Shown here: positions 1 through 7,182 of the stretch, in pieces
Numbering within the stretch: the first letter of the stretch is position 1
Layout of the letters: each line of letters begins with the position of its first letter
Source of the DNA: Candidatus Aminicenantota bacterium
GTDB lineage: Bacteria > Acidobacteriota > Aminicenantia > Aminicenantales > Aminicenantaceae
Reading direction: 5' to 3'
NCBI GenBank assembly: GCA_013139435.1
Contig: WTAW01000099.1
Coordinates: forward strand, 1 to 16,322
Length of the DNA: 16,322 nucleotides
The notes under the pieces: generated by a model
What the model saw: the letters and a program-made list of their open reading frames with translations, nothing else
Told to the model about the DNA's origin: nothing
Databases searched by the model: none
Translations under genes and position numbers: made by a program

Positions 1-2
1 TC

Positions 3-167
3 CAGCTCAATGTCGTCAGTGTTGACACTCTGAAAGAGGCACAGAGAAATCCTGCGAAATACCGCGACCTGATCGTCCGTGTGGCCGGATACAGCGACTA
101 TTATGTCGACCTGAGCTCTGAACTTCAAGACGAGATTATCAGGCGCACAGAGCACCAATCCTTTTAG
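3..167 (+). CDS. Glycyl-radical enzyme, C-terminal fragment (5' end outside window)
   Basis: The last 54 codons of a gene that begins before the window. They encode the glycyl-radical domain: the motif RVAGYS (Gly codon at 87-89), followed by YYVDLSSELQDEIIRRTEH. In this family an activase abstracts hydrogen from that Gly, and the radical starts chemistry in the barrel of the same chain. The form RVAGYSxYxVDL with IIRRTEH resembles the glycerol/diol dehydratase, choline lyase and 'PFL2-like' branch more than classical PflB, which ends with RVSGYA and TRTF. The substrate cannot be told from the tail. Such enzymes are oxygen-sensitive, which suggests anaerobic metabolism. A probable terminator follows 15 bp after the stop. 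The fold assignment is firm; the subfamily is inference. Confidence 0.9.
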   Translation, partial: QLNVVSVDTLKEAQRNPAKYRDLIVRVAGYSDYYVDLSSELQDEIIRRTEHQSF

Positions 168-181
168 CCTGAATTATTCAT

Positions 182-240
182 AAAAGCTGCCGACAACTCT
201 ATCAAAAAAAACACTCATTATTATATTGTCGGCATCTTTT
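182..240. terminator. Probable bidirectional terminator (long inverted repeat)
   Basis: Arms 182-196 and 226-240 pair over 14 of 15 positions; the core TGCCGACAA/TTGTCGGCA is perfect. The right arm ends in TCTTTT on the plus strand and the left arm gives CTTTTA on the minus strand. The loop is large (29 nt) and contains eight consecutive A. Placement just after the glycyl-radical gene fits a Rho-independent terminator, and the symmetry would also serve transcription arriving from the right. The long loop makes it less typical than most. Confidence 0.6.
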
Positions 241-243
241 ACC

Positions 244-333
244 CTACGGGCGAACCGATCTCACAGCATCGGCTTCGTTGTAGCTCATTTGCAGTAGTTC
301 ACTACCGACCCGACCTAACCAACCAAACTTCAT
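244..333 (-). CDS. Possible small protein ORF (29 codons), unknown
   Basis: A minus-strand ATG at 333-331 is preceded by GGAGG (347-343) with a 9-nt spacer, a good Shine-Dalgarno arrangement. The ORF reads MKFGWLGRVGSELLQMSYNE and then ADAVRSVRP before a TAG at 246-244. The frame is also open upstream to a TGA at 396-394. The inverted-repeat terminator begins 4 bp beyond the stop, as expected for a short transcription unit. I do not recognise the peptide, and no clear promoter is seen. The same DNA can fold (see 312-383), so the ORF could be incidental to a structured or repeated element. Evidence is limited to the ribosome-binding site and the terminator placement. Confidence 0.3.
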   Translation of the reverse strand: MKFGWLGRVGSELLQMSYNEADAVRSVRP

Positions 334-383
334 GAGCCACTGCCTCCACCTTAATGTAAGGGTGGGGTGGGTTGGCCTCGGTC
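312..383. other. Foldable intergenic segment (nested stems), unknown
   Basis: GACC 312-315 pairs with GGTC 380-383 and CCAACC 319-324 with GGTTGG 370-375. An inner hairpin CCACCTT (346-352) pairs with AA/GGTGG (358-365, one bulged G). Just to the left, CGAA-CCGAT (251-259) pairs with ATCGG-C-TTCG (268-277), and GTAG/CTAC (294-297/302-305) forms a tiny hairpin. The run of stems is denser than expected in a spacer. It matches no RNA family I know. Confidence 0.3.
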
Positions 384-412
384 CGTGAATAATTCAGATA
401 AATGATATTTTC

Positions 413-441
413 TTGATTTTAGGTGAAAGAGTTGATATATC
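413..441 (+). promoter_or_regulatory. Putative sigma-70-type promoter for pepP
   Basis: TTGATT (413-418), a 17-nt spacer, then TATATC (436-441). Initiation near 448 would give a leader of about 26 nt carrying the AAGGAG ribosome-binding site (461-466). This supports translation from ATG 474 rather than the in-frame GTG at 423, which lies upstream of the -10 element. Called by eye only. Confidence 0.4.
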
Positions 442-473
442 AAGTAAGATGTGACTTGGAAAGGAGAATGAAG

Positions 474-1862
474 ATGTTTAAAGCGAGTGTTTACACGCAG
501 AGGAGAAAGCGGCTCAAAGAGCAGATCGGTTCGGGCCTTGCGCTCTTTTTAGGCAATGAAGAAAGCCCAATGAACTATCCGGCAAATCCCTACCATTTCC
601 GGCAGGATAGCTCATTCCTCTATTTTTTTGGCCTGGATTATCCTGGCCTTGCCGGTGTTGTAGACGTTGAGGAGGACAGGGATATTATTTTTGGGGATGA
701 TGTGACGATCGAGGACATTATTTGGATGGGAGATCAACCTTTGCTCAAGGATAGAGCTTTGAAGGCAGGCGTTGAAGAAACAGTCCCGTCGAACACACTT
801 GAGGACACGCTCAGAAAAGCCATTCAAAAAGGCCGAAAGGTTCATTTTCTTCCACCGTACAGGCAAGAGACAGTGATAAAATTGAGTCACTTGTTGGGGA
901 TTCACAACAATCTTGTGAAGGATTATGTGTCGCAAGCACTCATCAAGGAAGTCGTCGCCCAGAGGTCAATAAAGATACAGGAAGAAATCGAGGAAATGGA
1001 GAGGGCGCTCGATGTCAGCTATGAGATGTATACAACTGCCATGAAGATGGCCAGATCTGGAGTTTATGAAAGGGAAATTGTCGGACGAATGGAAGGGATT
1101 GCTCTGTCGGCTGGATGTCATATGGCCTTCCCGACCATTTTGACAGTAAACGGCCAGACCCTCCACAATCACTATCACGGAAACATGCTGGAAAAGGGGC
1201 GTCTTGTTGTGTGCGATTCAGGGGCAGAGTCACCGATGCATTACGCATCTGATATCACTCGCACGATTCCTGTAGATGGTGAATTCACTGAGAGACAAAA
1301 AGAGATTTATGAGATCGTCCTCGAGACGCAGATGACTGCCATTCAGTCTATAAAACCGAACGTGAATTACAGGGATATTCATATTCAGGCAGCTAAAACG
1401 ATCGCCTCTGGCTTAAAAGGTCTAGGTCTGATAAAAGGCGATGTGGACGAGGCAGTCAAGAATGGTGTGCATGCGATGTTTTTCCCTCATGGTCTAGGGC
1501 ATCAGATCGGTCTGGACGTGCATGACATGGAAGATTTGGGCGAGAACTTCGTCGGGTATGACGAAAAATATGAGAGAAGCGAGCAGTTCGGACTTGCGTA
1601 TTTGAGGTTTGCAAAAGAGCTTCAAGCCGGCTTTGTAGTGACTGTTGAGCCAGGCATTTACTTCATTCCTGCGCTCATCGATAAATGGAGAGCGGAAAAC
1701 AAATTTCCTGAGTTCATCGACTATGATAAAGCTGAAGGATACAAGGATTTTGGGGGGATCAGGATCGAGGATGATGTCCTGGTGACCAAGGATGGTTCTC
1801 GAGTCTTGGGCAAACCCATTCCAAAAACGATTCAAGAACTGGCGGATATCGCAGAAAGCTAA
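474..1862 (+). CDS. pepP: Xaa-Pro aminopeptidase (M24B, aminopeptidase P family)
   Basis: Removes N-terminal residues that precede proline, using a two-metal centre; a cytosolic peptide-turnover enzyme. With the chosen start it has 462 residues, normal for bacterial PepP. The N-terminal half is the AMP_N creatinase-like domain; the C-terminal half is the pita-bread fold. The five metal ligands are visible: Asp248 and Asp260 (in CDSGAE and YASDITRT), His343 (HGLGHQIGLDVHD), Glu392 (TVEPGIYF) and Glu432 (IRIEDD). The frame is open back to a GTG at 423, but AAGGAG at 461-466 is spaced 7 nt from ATG 474 and only 1 nt from ATG 468, so 474 is preferred. The gene is convergent with the M16 gene, with only 10 bp between the stops. 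No signal peptide. Confidence 0.93.
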   Translation: MFKASVYTQRRKRLKEQIGSGLALFLGNEESPMNYPANPYHFRQDSSFLYFFGLDYPGLAGVVDVEEDRDIIFGDDVTIEDIIWMGDQPLLKDRALKAGVEETVPSNTLEDTLRKAIQKGRKVHFLPPYRQETVIKLSHLLGIHNNLVKDYVSQALIKEVVAQRSIKIQEEIEEMERALDVSYEMYTTAMKMARSGVYEREIVGRMEGIALSAGCHMAFPTILTVNGQTLHNHYHGNMLEKGRLVVCDSGAESPMHYASDITRTIPVDGEFTERQKEIYEIVLETQMTAIQSIKPNVNYRDIHIQAAKTIASGLKGLGLIKGDVDEAVKNGVHAMFFPHGLGHQIGLDVHDMEDLGENFVGYDEKYERSEQFGLAYLRFAKELQAGFVVTVEPGIYFIPALIDKWRAENKFPEFIDYDKAEGYKDFGGIRIEDDVLVTKDGSRVLGKPIPKTIQELADIAES

Positions 1863-1872
1863 ATAACTCTGA

Positions 1873-3192
1873 TTATTGGCCTTTTGGGCCTACGGTGATG
1901 CTTATGCCCTTTTCAGGATTGAGCACTTCTTTGATGTAGGCGTTGAACTCTTCGAGGGAAGTCGCGTCGATCTCCGAAAAATACCTGTTGATGAAATCAT
2001 ATCCAATACCTAACGCCTCAAAATAAGCGATTGTGATAGACCGAACATTCTTGGTTTCATTGTTCCGAAGAAAATTCGCTTTGGAATTCGTCTTGGTGAC
2101 TTGGAGCTCCTTTTCGGAGACACCTTCCTCATAAAGCTCTAGGAGGACTTTATTGAGGGCATTCATGGCCAAATATTTTTTTGAGTTTTCTGTCTCCAAG
2201 TAAGCCTCGATAAATCCCCCTTCTTTCAGCTGGTTCGCCCTCGAATTGACCAAATACGCGAGTTTTTCTTTTTGTCTCAGAGGCCAGAGCCTTGAGTTAA
2301 ATCCCTTTCCGAGAAGGTTTTCCAGCATGTAGGCAAAGATCAGGTTTCGGGCATTGATTCTGGGTAATGGAAATGCATAGCTGGCAAGGGTTTGCTCTGT
2401 CTCTCTCTCTAAGGAGTGGGACTTTTCCGCTGGGGCATTAATGGTCAAAGGTTCAGGTTCACTCAGAGTGCCTGCGGGGAACTTTTTAAAGTATTTTTCC
2501 ACAAGTTTGGATATTTCCTCTTCTTCCAGGTTCGAGGTGCAGACGACGACCATGTTTCTGGCGACAAAATGGCTTTTGTAGAAATTCTCGATATCTCTCT
2601 TTTTTATGGCCTTCACCGATTCTTCTGTCCCGAACATCGAACTACCGTAAGGAGTGTCTTTAAAAAAGATTTCAAAACACGCATCATGCGCCACCTGAAT
2701 GGAATCGTCTTTGGCAGATTCTCTCCGACGATTCATCTGCTTTTTGATGCCATCGATCTTTAACCCTGAAAAGAGTGGGTCCCGCATGATCTTGGTCATG
2801 GTATCTAAGCTATCATCCAGGTTTTCCGATAGACATGAGATGTTGATAAAGGAATAATCGCTTTTGGAATCCATGGTCAATCGGGTGGCTTGATCCATTA
2901 GATCTTGAACTTTTCTCTGGTCTGGGATGGCGATCGCCAAACGAGTGGTCAAATAGGCAAGGCCCTCTTTTCCCTTAGGCTCGTTGCGTTTCCCCGCCCT
3001 GATCAGCACCTGTACGACTGTGACAGCGGATGAGACATCTTTTTGGTATATGTAAGTGAGCCCGTTTTCCAGGCTAAGCTGTTTGGGAGGGATCTTCCAG
3101 GCAGACATGGGGGAGTCCCTATCTTCTTGTGTGGCGATCAGTGTTAAGACGGAAATCAAGAGGAGGGGGATCAGGATTTTTCTTGAGGACAT
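1873..3192 (-). CDS. M16 peptidase-like protein, non-catalytic (R/Y-type) subunit
   Basis: A 439-residue M16 (pitrilysin/processing-peptidase) homologue with an N-terminal hydrophobic signal segment (about residues 5-20), so probably exported. Where active members have HxxEH, this chain reads GLAYLTTRL: the two His and the Glu are replaced by Tyr80, Arg84 and Thr83, so it cannot bind zinc. The C-terminal half keeps an Arg/Tyr stretch (SRLWPLRQKEKLAYLVN) typical of the substrate-binding subunit in two-chain M16B enzymes. It follows the catalytic partner with a TAATG overlap (stop 3194-3192, start 3192-3190), which suggests coupled translation at near equal ratio. Inference: the two form a heterodimeric peptidase. 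It is the last gene of the unit; no hairpin terminator fits in the 10-bp gap to pepP. Confidence 0.85.
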   Translation of the reverse strand: MSSRKILIPLLLISVLTLIATQEDRDSPMSAWKIPPKQLSLENGLTYIYQKDVSSAVTVVQVLIRAGKRNEPKGKEGLAYLTTRLAIAIPDQRKVQDLMDQATRLTMDSKSDYSFINISCLSENLDDSLDTMTKIMRDPLFSGLKIDGIKKQMNRRRESAKDDSIQVAHDACFEIFFKDTPYGSSMFGTEESVKAIKKRDIENFYKSHFVARNMVVVCTSNLEEEEISKLVEKYFKKFPAGTLSEPEPLTINAPAEKSHSLERETEQTLASYAFPLPRINARNLIFAYMLENLLGKGFNSRLWPLRQKEKLAYLVNSRANQLKEGGFIEAYLETENSKKYLAMNALNKVLLELYEEGVSEKELQVTKTNSKANFLRNNETKNVRSITIAYFEALGIGYDFINRYFSEIDATSLEEFNAYIKEVLNPEKGISITVGPKGQ

Positions 3193-4583
3193 TATTTTTC
3201 ATCCTCCCTGGGCATTATAGTCACCATGACATAATCACTCTTTGCTAAGTAATTTCCAGCAGCTTTTCTTATATCCGATGAATCGACATTCTCGATATTT
3301 TCGAGAAAGTTGCCCTCTATCGAATCCCCAGACATGTGCATGTGTCTCGCGTGAGAATTTGCTACAGCAAGGCCGTTTTCCTGGGCTCTATGGATCTTGA
3401 ACCTGATCCTGTTCTTGGCACTCTCCAGATAATCGGTCGCACGGAATCTGGAATCACTCATATAGTCTTTCTTCGAGTATTGAAGGTCTCTTGTCCTCTT
3501 TAAATAACGAATGATCCTGTTTTTCGCTGTTTTGATGTATTTAGGTTCCATAACAAAATAGATGAGAATCGCTCCTCCATATTTGTGCGCTAAGTACGAC
3601 ATGTTGATAGAATTGACATAGACCCTTCTCTCCAGGAGGGGGTGGTTCAGCATCGGGTTGATGCCGCGCCCCAGGATTTCTGCCAGCACATCGACGGAAA
3701 ATTGATCCGGGTCGTTGTAGTCGGGTGCGTTGTATCCAAAGACGAGGTACGCCATGTTGACGTCCATTTTTTCTTCGATCACGCGCTTATCTTTGAGGGG
3801 AATCGCAGTCTTATAGTTCGGTGGATTAAATGGTTCGCCTTGAATATCGACAAATATTTTCTTAACCTTTTCCTCCATCTCAGCGATCTCGAAATCACCA
3901 ACGATAGCCAATGCACAGTTGGAAGGCACAAAATGTTTTGTGTAGAATCCTTCGATCTTTTCCACAGTCACCGATTCTATGACTTCCCGCCTGCCATATA
4001 TCGGTCTTTGATAGGGATGATCGGGAAAGAGGTTCTGGTAGGCCAGCGATGTGGCGTACTTCATGGGATCGTCATGTACTTGATTGAGTTCTTCAAGGAT
4101 CACTTCCTTTTCTTCGTCCAGTTCTTCTTGAGTGAGCTTGAGATCAAAAAGGATCTCTCTGTGATTGGACAGAGCAAAATCGGCATACTCCGACGGCAGG
4201 GAGATCTCGAACACAGAAAGGTCATACTCTGTGTGTGCGTTCACATAGGCGCCGTGTTCTCTGATCTCTTGGCCGATCTCCTCTCCTGTACGGAACTCTG
4301 TCCCCCTGAACAGGATATAATGTTCCAAGATATGCACAAGACCGCTTGTATCGTCGGATTCGTCTTTGGAACCGATATTGAAGGCAAATGCACAGTTGAT
4401 CAAAGGAATCGAGTGTCTTTCATAGAGAAAGACCCTCATGCCGTTATCGAGTTCGAAAGACTTTGTTTGTCTCTCTTCTTGGCTAAAGGCCTGGGGAGAG
4501 ATGAGACAGGCAATGAAGAGAAGGATCGACACATATCGGAAGATCACTATCGCTGAAGTGATTATCTTTTTTCGGTTTCTCAT
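3192..4583 (-). CDS. M16 zinc metallopeptidase, catalytic subunit
   Basis: A 463-residue M16B peptidase. An N-terminal hydrophobic stretch (about residues 8-33, ending SPQAFSQ) looks like a Sec signal, placing the enzyme outside the cytoplasmic membrane. The inverted zinc motif HILEH is at residues 84-88 and the third ligand is in EKEVILEEL (Glu164 or Glu165), the usual distance. The N-terminal half also has the family segments FELDNGMRVFL and HGAYVNAHTEYD. The C-terminal domain lacks the Arg/Tyr pattern seen in the downstream partner, consistent with division of labour. The start overlaps the stop of the channel gene (ATGA, 4583-4580). Family members degrade peptides or mis-targeted proteins; the substrate here is unknown. 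Confidence 0.9.
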   Translation of the reverse strand: MRNRKKIITSAIVIFRYVSILLFIACLISPQAFSQEERQTKSFELDNGMRVFLYERHSIPLINCAFAFNIGSKDESDDTSGLVHILEHYILFRGTEFRTGEEIGQEIREHGAYVNAHTEYDLSVFEISLPSEYADFALSNHREILFDLKLTQEELDEEKEVILEELNQVHDDPMKYATSLAYQNLFPDHPYQRPIYGRREVIESVTVEKIEGFYTKHFVPSNCALAIVGDFEIAEMEEKVKKIFVDIQGEPFNPPNYKTAIPLKDKRVIEEKMDVNMAYLVFGYNAPDYNDPDQFSVDVLAEILGRGINPMLNHPLLERRVYVNSINMSYLAHKYGGAILIYFVMEPKYIKTAKNRIIRYLKRTRDLQYSKKDYMSDSRFRATDYLESAKNRIRFKIHRAQENGLAVANSHARHMHMSGDSIEGNFLENIENVDSSDIRKAAGNYLAKSDYVMVTIMPREDEK

Positions 4584-5572
4584 GCAGCTTCTTGTATATA
4601 TAGATTTTCAAATTTCGAGATTCCCAGCTCATCACCAAGTACGAGTAGGGTATCTCCGGTTCCGATCTTGATATCCGGAGAGGGATTAAAAACAATGTCC
4701 TCACCAGGCTTTTTAGCTGCTACGACGATCACATTAGCTTGTTTTCGAACATCACTTTCTATGAGAGTATGGTTTACGATTCTGGAGTTCTTTTTCACGA
4801 CGAATTCTTCCATGGAAAGAGAGAGTTCCTGACGTCTTATAATAAGGTCCAAAAATTCCACGAGAGTTGGTCTGATCAATCCCTGAGCGAGCTTCAATCC
4901 GCTGAGCTTATACGGACTGACTACTTTGTTCGCGCCGATCTGGAGGATTTTCTTTTCAGCCTCTTCCTCCAGCACCTTGGAGAGAATAAATGTCGAGGGA
5001 TGCAGCAACCGGACTGTAAGAACGAGATAGAGATTGTCAGCATCAGAGGGGAGTAATGCAGCCACAGCTTTGGCTCTTTTAACACCGGCCTCGAGCAGAA
5101 CCTCTTCGTTGCTGGCATCACCAATAATGGCTACACAATCACAGGTTTCTTTGAGTTCTTGTATCGTCTCTTCATTGTTGTCGATGACAACATAAGGAAT
5201 TTTTTCTTCCTCCAGCCTCTTACAGACGATATGACCCATTCGGCCGCATCCACAGATTATGTAATGATCTTTCATTTTTTTTAGCCTGTTTTCCATACGT
5301 CTTCTCCGCCAGAATTTGTTGATTCCTCCCTCGGAGATGATTTCTCCGACTTTTGTGAAGGCAAAGAGTGCAGTCCCGACTCCGCCACAAATTATCAGAA
5401 TGGTGAAGAATTTGCCGAGCGGAGATAGGGGTTTTACTTCGCGAAACCCTACAGTAAAAATGGTTATGATTGTCATGTATAGAGAGTCTAGAACCGTCAT
5501 GTCCTCGATCAAGACGTAACCCACACTCCCAATAAAAATGATGAGAATGAGTAAAACAGCGGGCTTCCACAT
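4580..5572 (-). CDS. K+ channel with cytosolic RCK (TrkA-N/TrkA-C) domains, MthK-like
   Basis: A 330-residue ligand-gated potassium channel of the two-TM type. TM1 is about residues 4-22, followed by a pore helix and the selectivity filter TVGF (40-43, with RE after it), and TM2 about 54-75. A basic linker leads to the RCK N-domain with the nucleotide-binding signature GCGRMG (108-113) and the ribose-binding Asp131. A TrkA-C domain occupies about 245-325 and ends FNPSPDIKIGTGDTLLVLGD. Known relatives form tetramers gated by Ca2+ or nucleotides through an octameric RCK ring. No strong Shine-Dalgarno precedes the ATG; a putative promoter lies almost against it. An internal ATG (Met93) has a good ribosome-binding site (see findings). 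It is the first gene of the channel-M16-M16 unit. Confidence 0.92.
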   Translation of the reverse strand: MWKPAVLLILIIFIGSVGYVLIEDMTVLDSLYMTIITIFTVGFREVKPLSPLGKFFTILIICGGVGTALFAFTKVGEIISEGGINKFWRRRRMENRLKKMKDHYIICGCGRMGHIVCKRLEEEKIPYVVIDNNEETIQELKETCDCVAIIGDASNEEVLLEAGVKRAKAVAALLPSDADNLYLVLTVRLLHPSTFILSKVLEEEAEKKILQIGANKVVSPYKLSGLKLAQGLIRPTLVEFLDLIIRRQELSLSMEEFVVKKNSRIVNHTLIESDVRKQANVIVVAAKKPGEDIVFNPSPDIKIGTGDTLLVLGDELGISKFENLYIQEAA

Positions 5573-5581
5573 ACTTAGTCC

Positions 5582-5610
5582 ATCTTACAATATCCCCTTT
5601 ACACTGACAA
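5582..5610 (-). promoter_or_regulatory. Putative promoter for the channel/M16 unit
   Basis: On the minus strand TTGTCA (5610-5605), a 17-nt spacer, then TAAGAT (5587-5582). The expected start site (about 5576-5574) leaves only a few nucleotides before the ATG at 5572, so the transcript would be nearly leaderless, which agrees with the lack of a Shine-Dalgarno sequence. Confidence 0.45.
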
Positions 5611-5621
5611 GAGACTCTGAT

Positions 5622-5641
5622 TTTTCCCTACCGAGGGAAAA
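5622..5641. promoter_or_regulatory. Perfect palindrome in divergent intergenic region (possible operator)
   Basis: TTTTCCCT (5622-5629), four-base centre ACCG, AGGGAAAA (5634-5641). The 8-bp arms are perfect. It sits between the putative divergent promoters of the channel unit and the response regulator, just upstream of the channel -35. It could be a repressor/activator site or a small hairpin. It is too AT-rich to be a convincing terminator. Confidence 0.35.
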
Positions 5642-5663
5642 TTAACTCGGTGTGCGGCGAAGA

Positions 5664-5692
5664 TTGAATTTTCAGGTAAGGTGTTATATCAT
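5664..5692 (+). promoter_or_regulatory. Putative promoter for the response regulator
   Basis: TTGAAT (5664-5669), 17-nt spacer, TATCAT (5687-5692). The expected start near 5699 gives a leader of about 25 nt that contains AGAGG (5710-5714), spaced 10 nt from ATG 5725. Called by eye. Confidence 0.4.
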
Positions 5693-5724
5693 CCCAAAGT
5701 ATAAAAAAGAGAGGAAAATGTATC

Positions 5725-7182
5725 ATGGCCAAGCCGCGCAAAGAGAAAATTTTAGTTGTCGATGATGAAGAGAACATCCGGAAATCTCTCAGGATGATCT
5801 TGGAGTATGAGGGATATACTTTATTGGAGGCTCCGGACGGAGAAGACGCTCTCGATATCGTCGAAGAAACGATCGGTCTTGATCTGATCTTCCTGGATAT
5901 CAAGCTTCCGGGTATGGATGGCTTAGAAGTACTGGCTGAGATCAAGAAAAAACCGTATTCTCCAGAGGTCATCATGATATCCGGTCATGGAACAATCCAG
6001 ACAGCGGTGGAGGCAACCAAATTGGGAGCCTATGACTTTATTGAAAAGCCTCTGCATAGAGAGCGAGTCCTGCTCAGCATTCGGAATGCCTTGAGCCAGA
6101 ATAAACTGATTCGTGAATGCCAGGATCTGCGCAAAAAAGCGGAGAAGAGACAGGAATTCATCGGTGAACATGCTCTGGTTAAGCAGCTATGGAAAGAGAT
6201 CTTGAAAACAGCGCCGACAAACGTCACAGTTTTAGTTTTCGGCGAAAGCGGGACGGGAAAGGAGTTGATCGCCCGGGCGATTCACAGCCACAGCCTCCGC
6301 GGAAAAGAACCGTTCGTGCAGGTGAACTGTGCAGCCATTCCCGAGGAGTTGATCGAGAGTGAGCTTTTCGGCCACATGAAGGGCGCATTTACCGGCGCCA
6401 CGGAGAAGAAGCTGGGGAAATTTGATATCGCGGATGGAGGCACAATCTTTCTGGATGAGATAGGGGATATGAGTTTACGGACACAGGCAAAAGTCTTGCG
6501 CGTGCTTGAGGAGGGAGAAGTCCAAAAAGTGGGCTCGAGCAATATCAACAAAGTGGATGTGAGAGTTATCGCCGCAACGAATAAAGACTTGAAAAAAGAG
6601 ATCGAAGAGGGGAATTTCCGTGAGGACCTCTATTTTCGTCTCAATGTGGTCCCTCTGTACTCTCCGGCTTTGCGTGAGAGGAAGGAGGATATCCCTCAAT
6701 TGATAAACTACTTTTGTATGGTATTTATTGATGAGAACAATTTTAAAGTGAAAAAGTTTTCAGAATCTGCCATCGAAGCCATGACAAAATTCCCCTGGAA
6801 GGGGAACGTGCGCGAGCTGAAGAATGTGGTGGAGCGATTGATAATCATGACAGAGGACGATATAATAGATAGGAAGGATTTGCCCGAACAGATCAGAGGC
6901 GAGGTTGATGTTTTTCTACCCGATATCCGTAAGGCAAAGAGTTTAAAGGAATTCAGAGACATCGCAGAAAAAGAGTTTATTCTTTCTAAACTCGAAACGA
7001 ACAACTGGAATATTTCACAGACGGCCAGGGAGATCGAAACACCGCGGAGTAACCTTTATAAAAAGCTCGAACAATATGGAATAAAAATAAAGGCTGGAGT
7101 AGGCGAGGTGGTTGCTCCTTCTTCCCATCAGAGGGGAGGGGGGGAGGAAAGTCCGAACTCCAAAGGGCAGGATGGTCGCTAA
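5725..7182 (+). CDS. Sigma-54-dependent response regulator (NtrC/AtoC type)
   Basis: Activates transcription from sigma-54 promoters when phosphorylated by a partner histidine kinase. The receiver domain is residues 7-120, with acidic pair Asp13/Asp14, phospho-acceptor Asp58 (FLDIKLPGMDG), Ser86 and Lys108. The AAA+ domain is about 145-380: Walker A GESGTGKE (173-180), sigma-54 contact loop GAFTGA (220-225), Walker B TIFLDE (240-245). A Fis-type helix-turn-helix (NNWNISQTAREIETPRSNLYKKL) is near 430-450. Residues 456-485, after YGIKI, are a Gly/Ser-rich tail encoded by DNA that is also the 5' part of RNase P RNA, and I would not expect it to be a conserved domain. No histidine kinase lies in the window, so its signal is unknown. 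ATG 5725 is chosen because it follows AGAGG and starts just before the receiver; an out-of-frame ATG at 5718 is too close to that site. Confidence 0.92.
   Translation: MAKPRKEKILVVDDEENIRKSLRMILEYEGYTLLEAPDGEDALDIVEETIGLDLIFLDIKLPGMDGLEVLAEIKKKPYSPEVIMISGHGTIQTAVEATKLGAYDFIEKPLHRERVLLSIRNALSQNKLIRECQDLRKKAEKRQEFIGEHALVKQLWKEILKTAPTNVTVLVFGESGTGKELIARAIHSHSLRGKEPFVQVNCAAIPEELIESELFGHMKGAFTGATEKKLGKFDIADGGTIFLDEIGDMSLRTQAKVLRVLEEGEVQKVGSSNINKVDVRVIAATNKDLKKEIEEGNFREDLYFRLNVVPLYSPALRERKEDIPQLINYFCMVFIDENNFKVKKFSESAIEAMTKFPWKGNVRELKNVVERLIIMTEDDIIDRKDLPEQIRGEVDVFLPDIRKAKSLKEFRDIAEKEFILSKLETNNWNISQTAREIETPRSNLYKKLEQYGIKIKAGVGEVVAPSSHQRGGGEESPNSKGQDGR

Noticed and set aside
251..277. Resemblance of the minus strand to group II intron domain V (GAAGCCGAT...ATCGGTTC)
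   Set aside because: The catalytic triad, the two-base bulge and the expected length are missing, and no intron-encoded protein is near.
423..473. Longer N-terminus for PepP from GTG 423
   Set aside because: AAGGAG at 461-466 fits ATG 474, and the putative -10 at 436-441 lies after the GTG, so the extra 17 residues are probably not made.
1885..1900. GGCC-TTTT-GGGCC as a terminator between pepP and the M16 gene
   Set aside because: It lies inside the M16 coding region and has no T-run after it; the arms are only 4 bp.
3642..4556. A 304-codon open frame on the plus strand, antisense to the catalytic M16 gene
   Set aside because: It lies wholly inside a gene with clear zinc motifs on the other strand; the product has no recognisable domain and looks like a codon-bias shadow.
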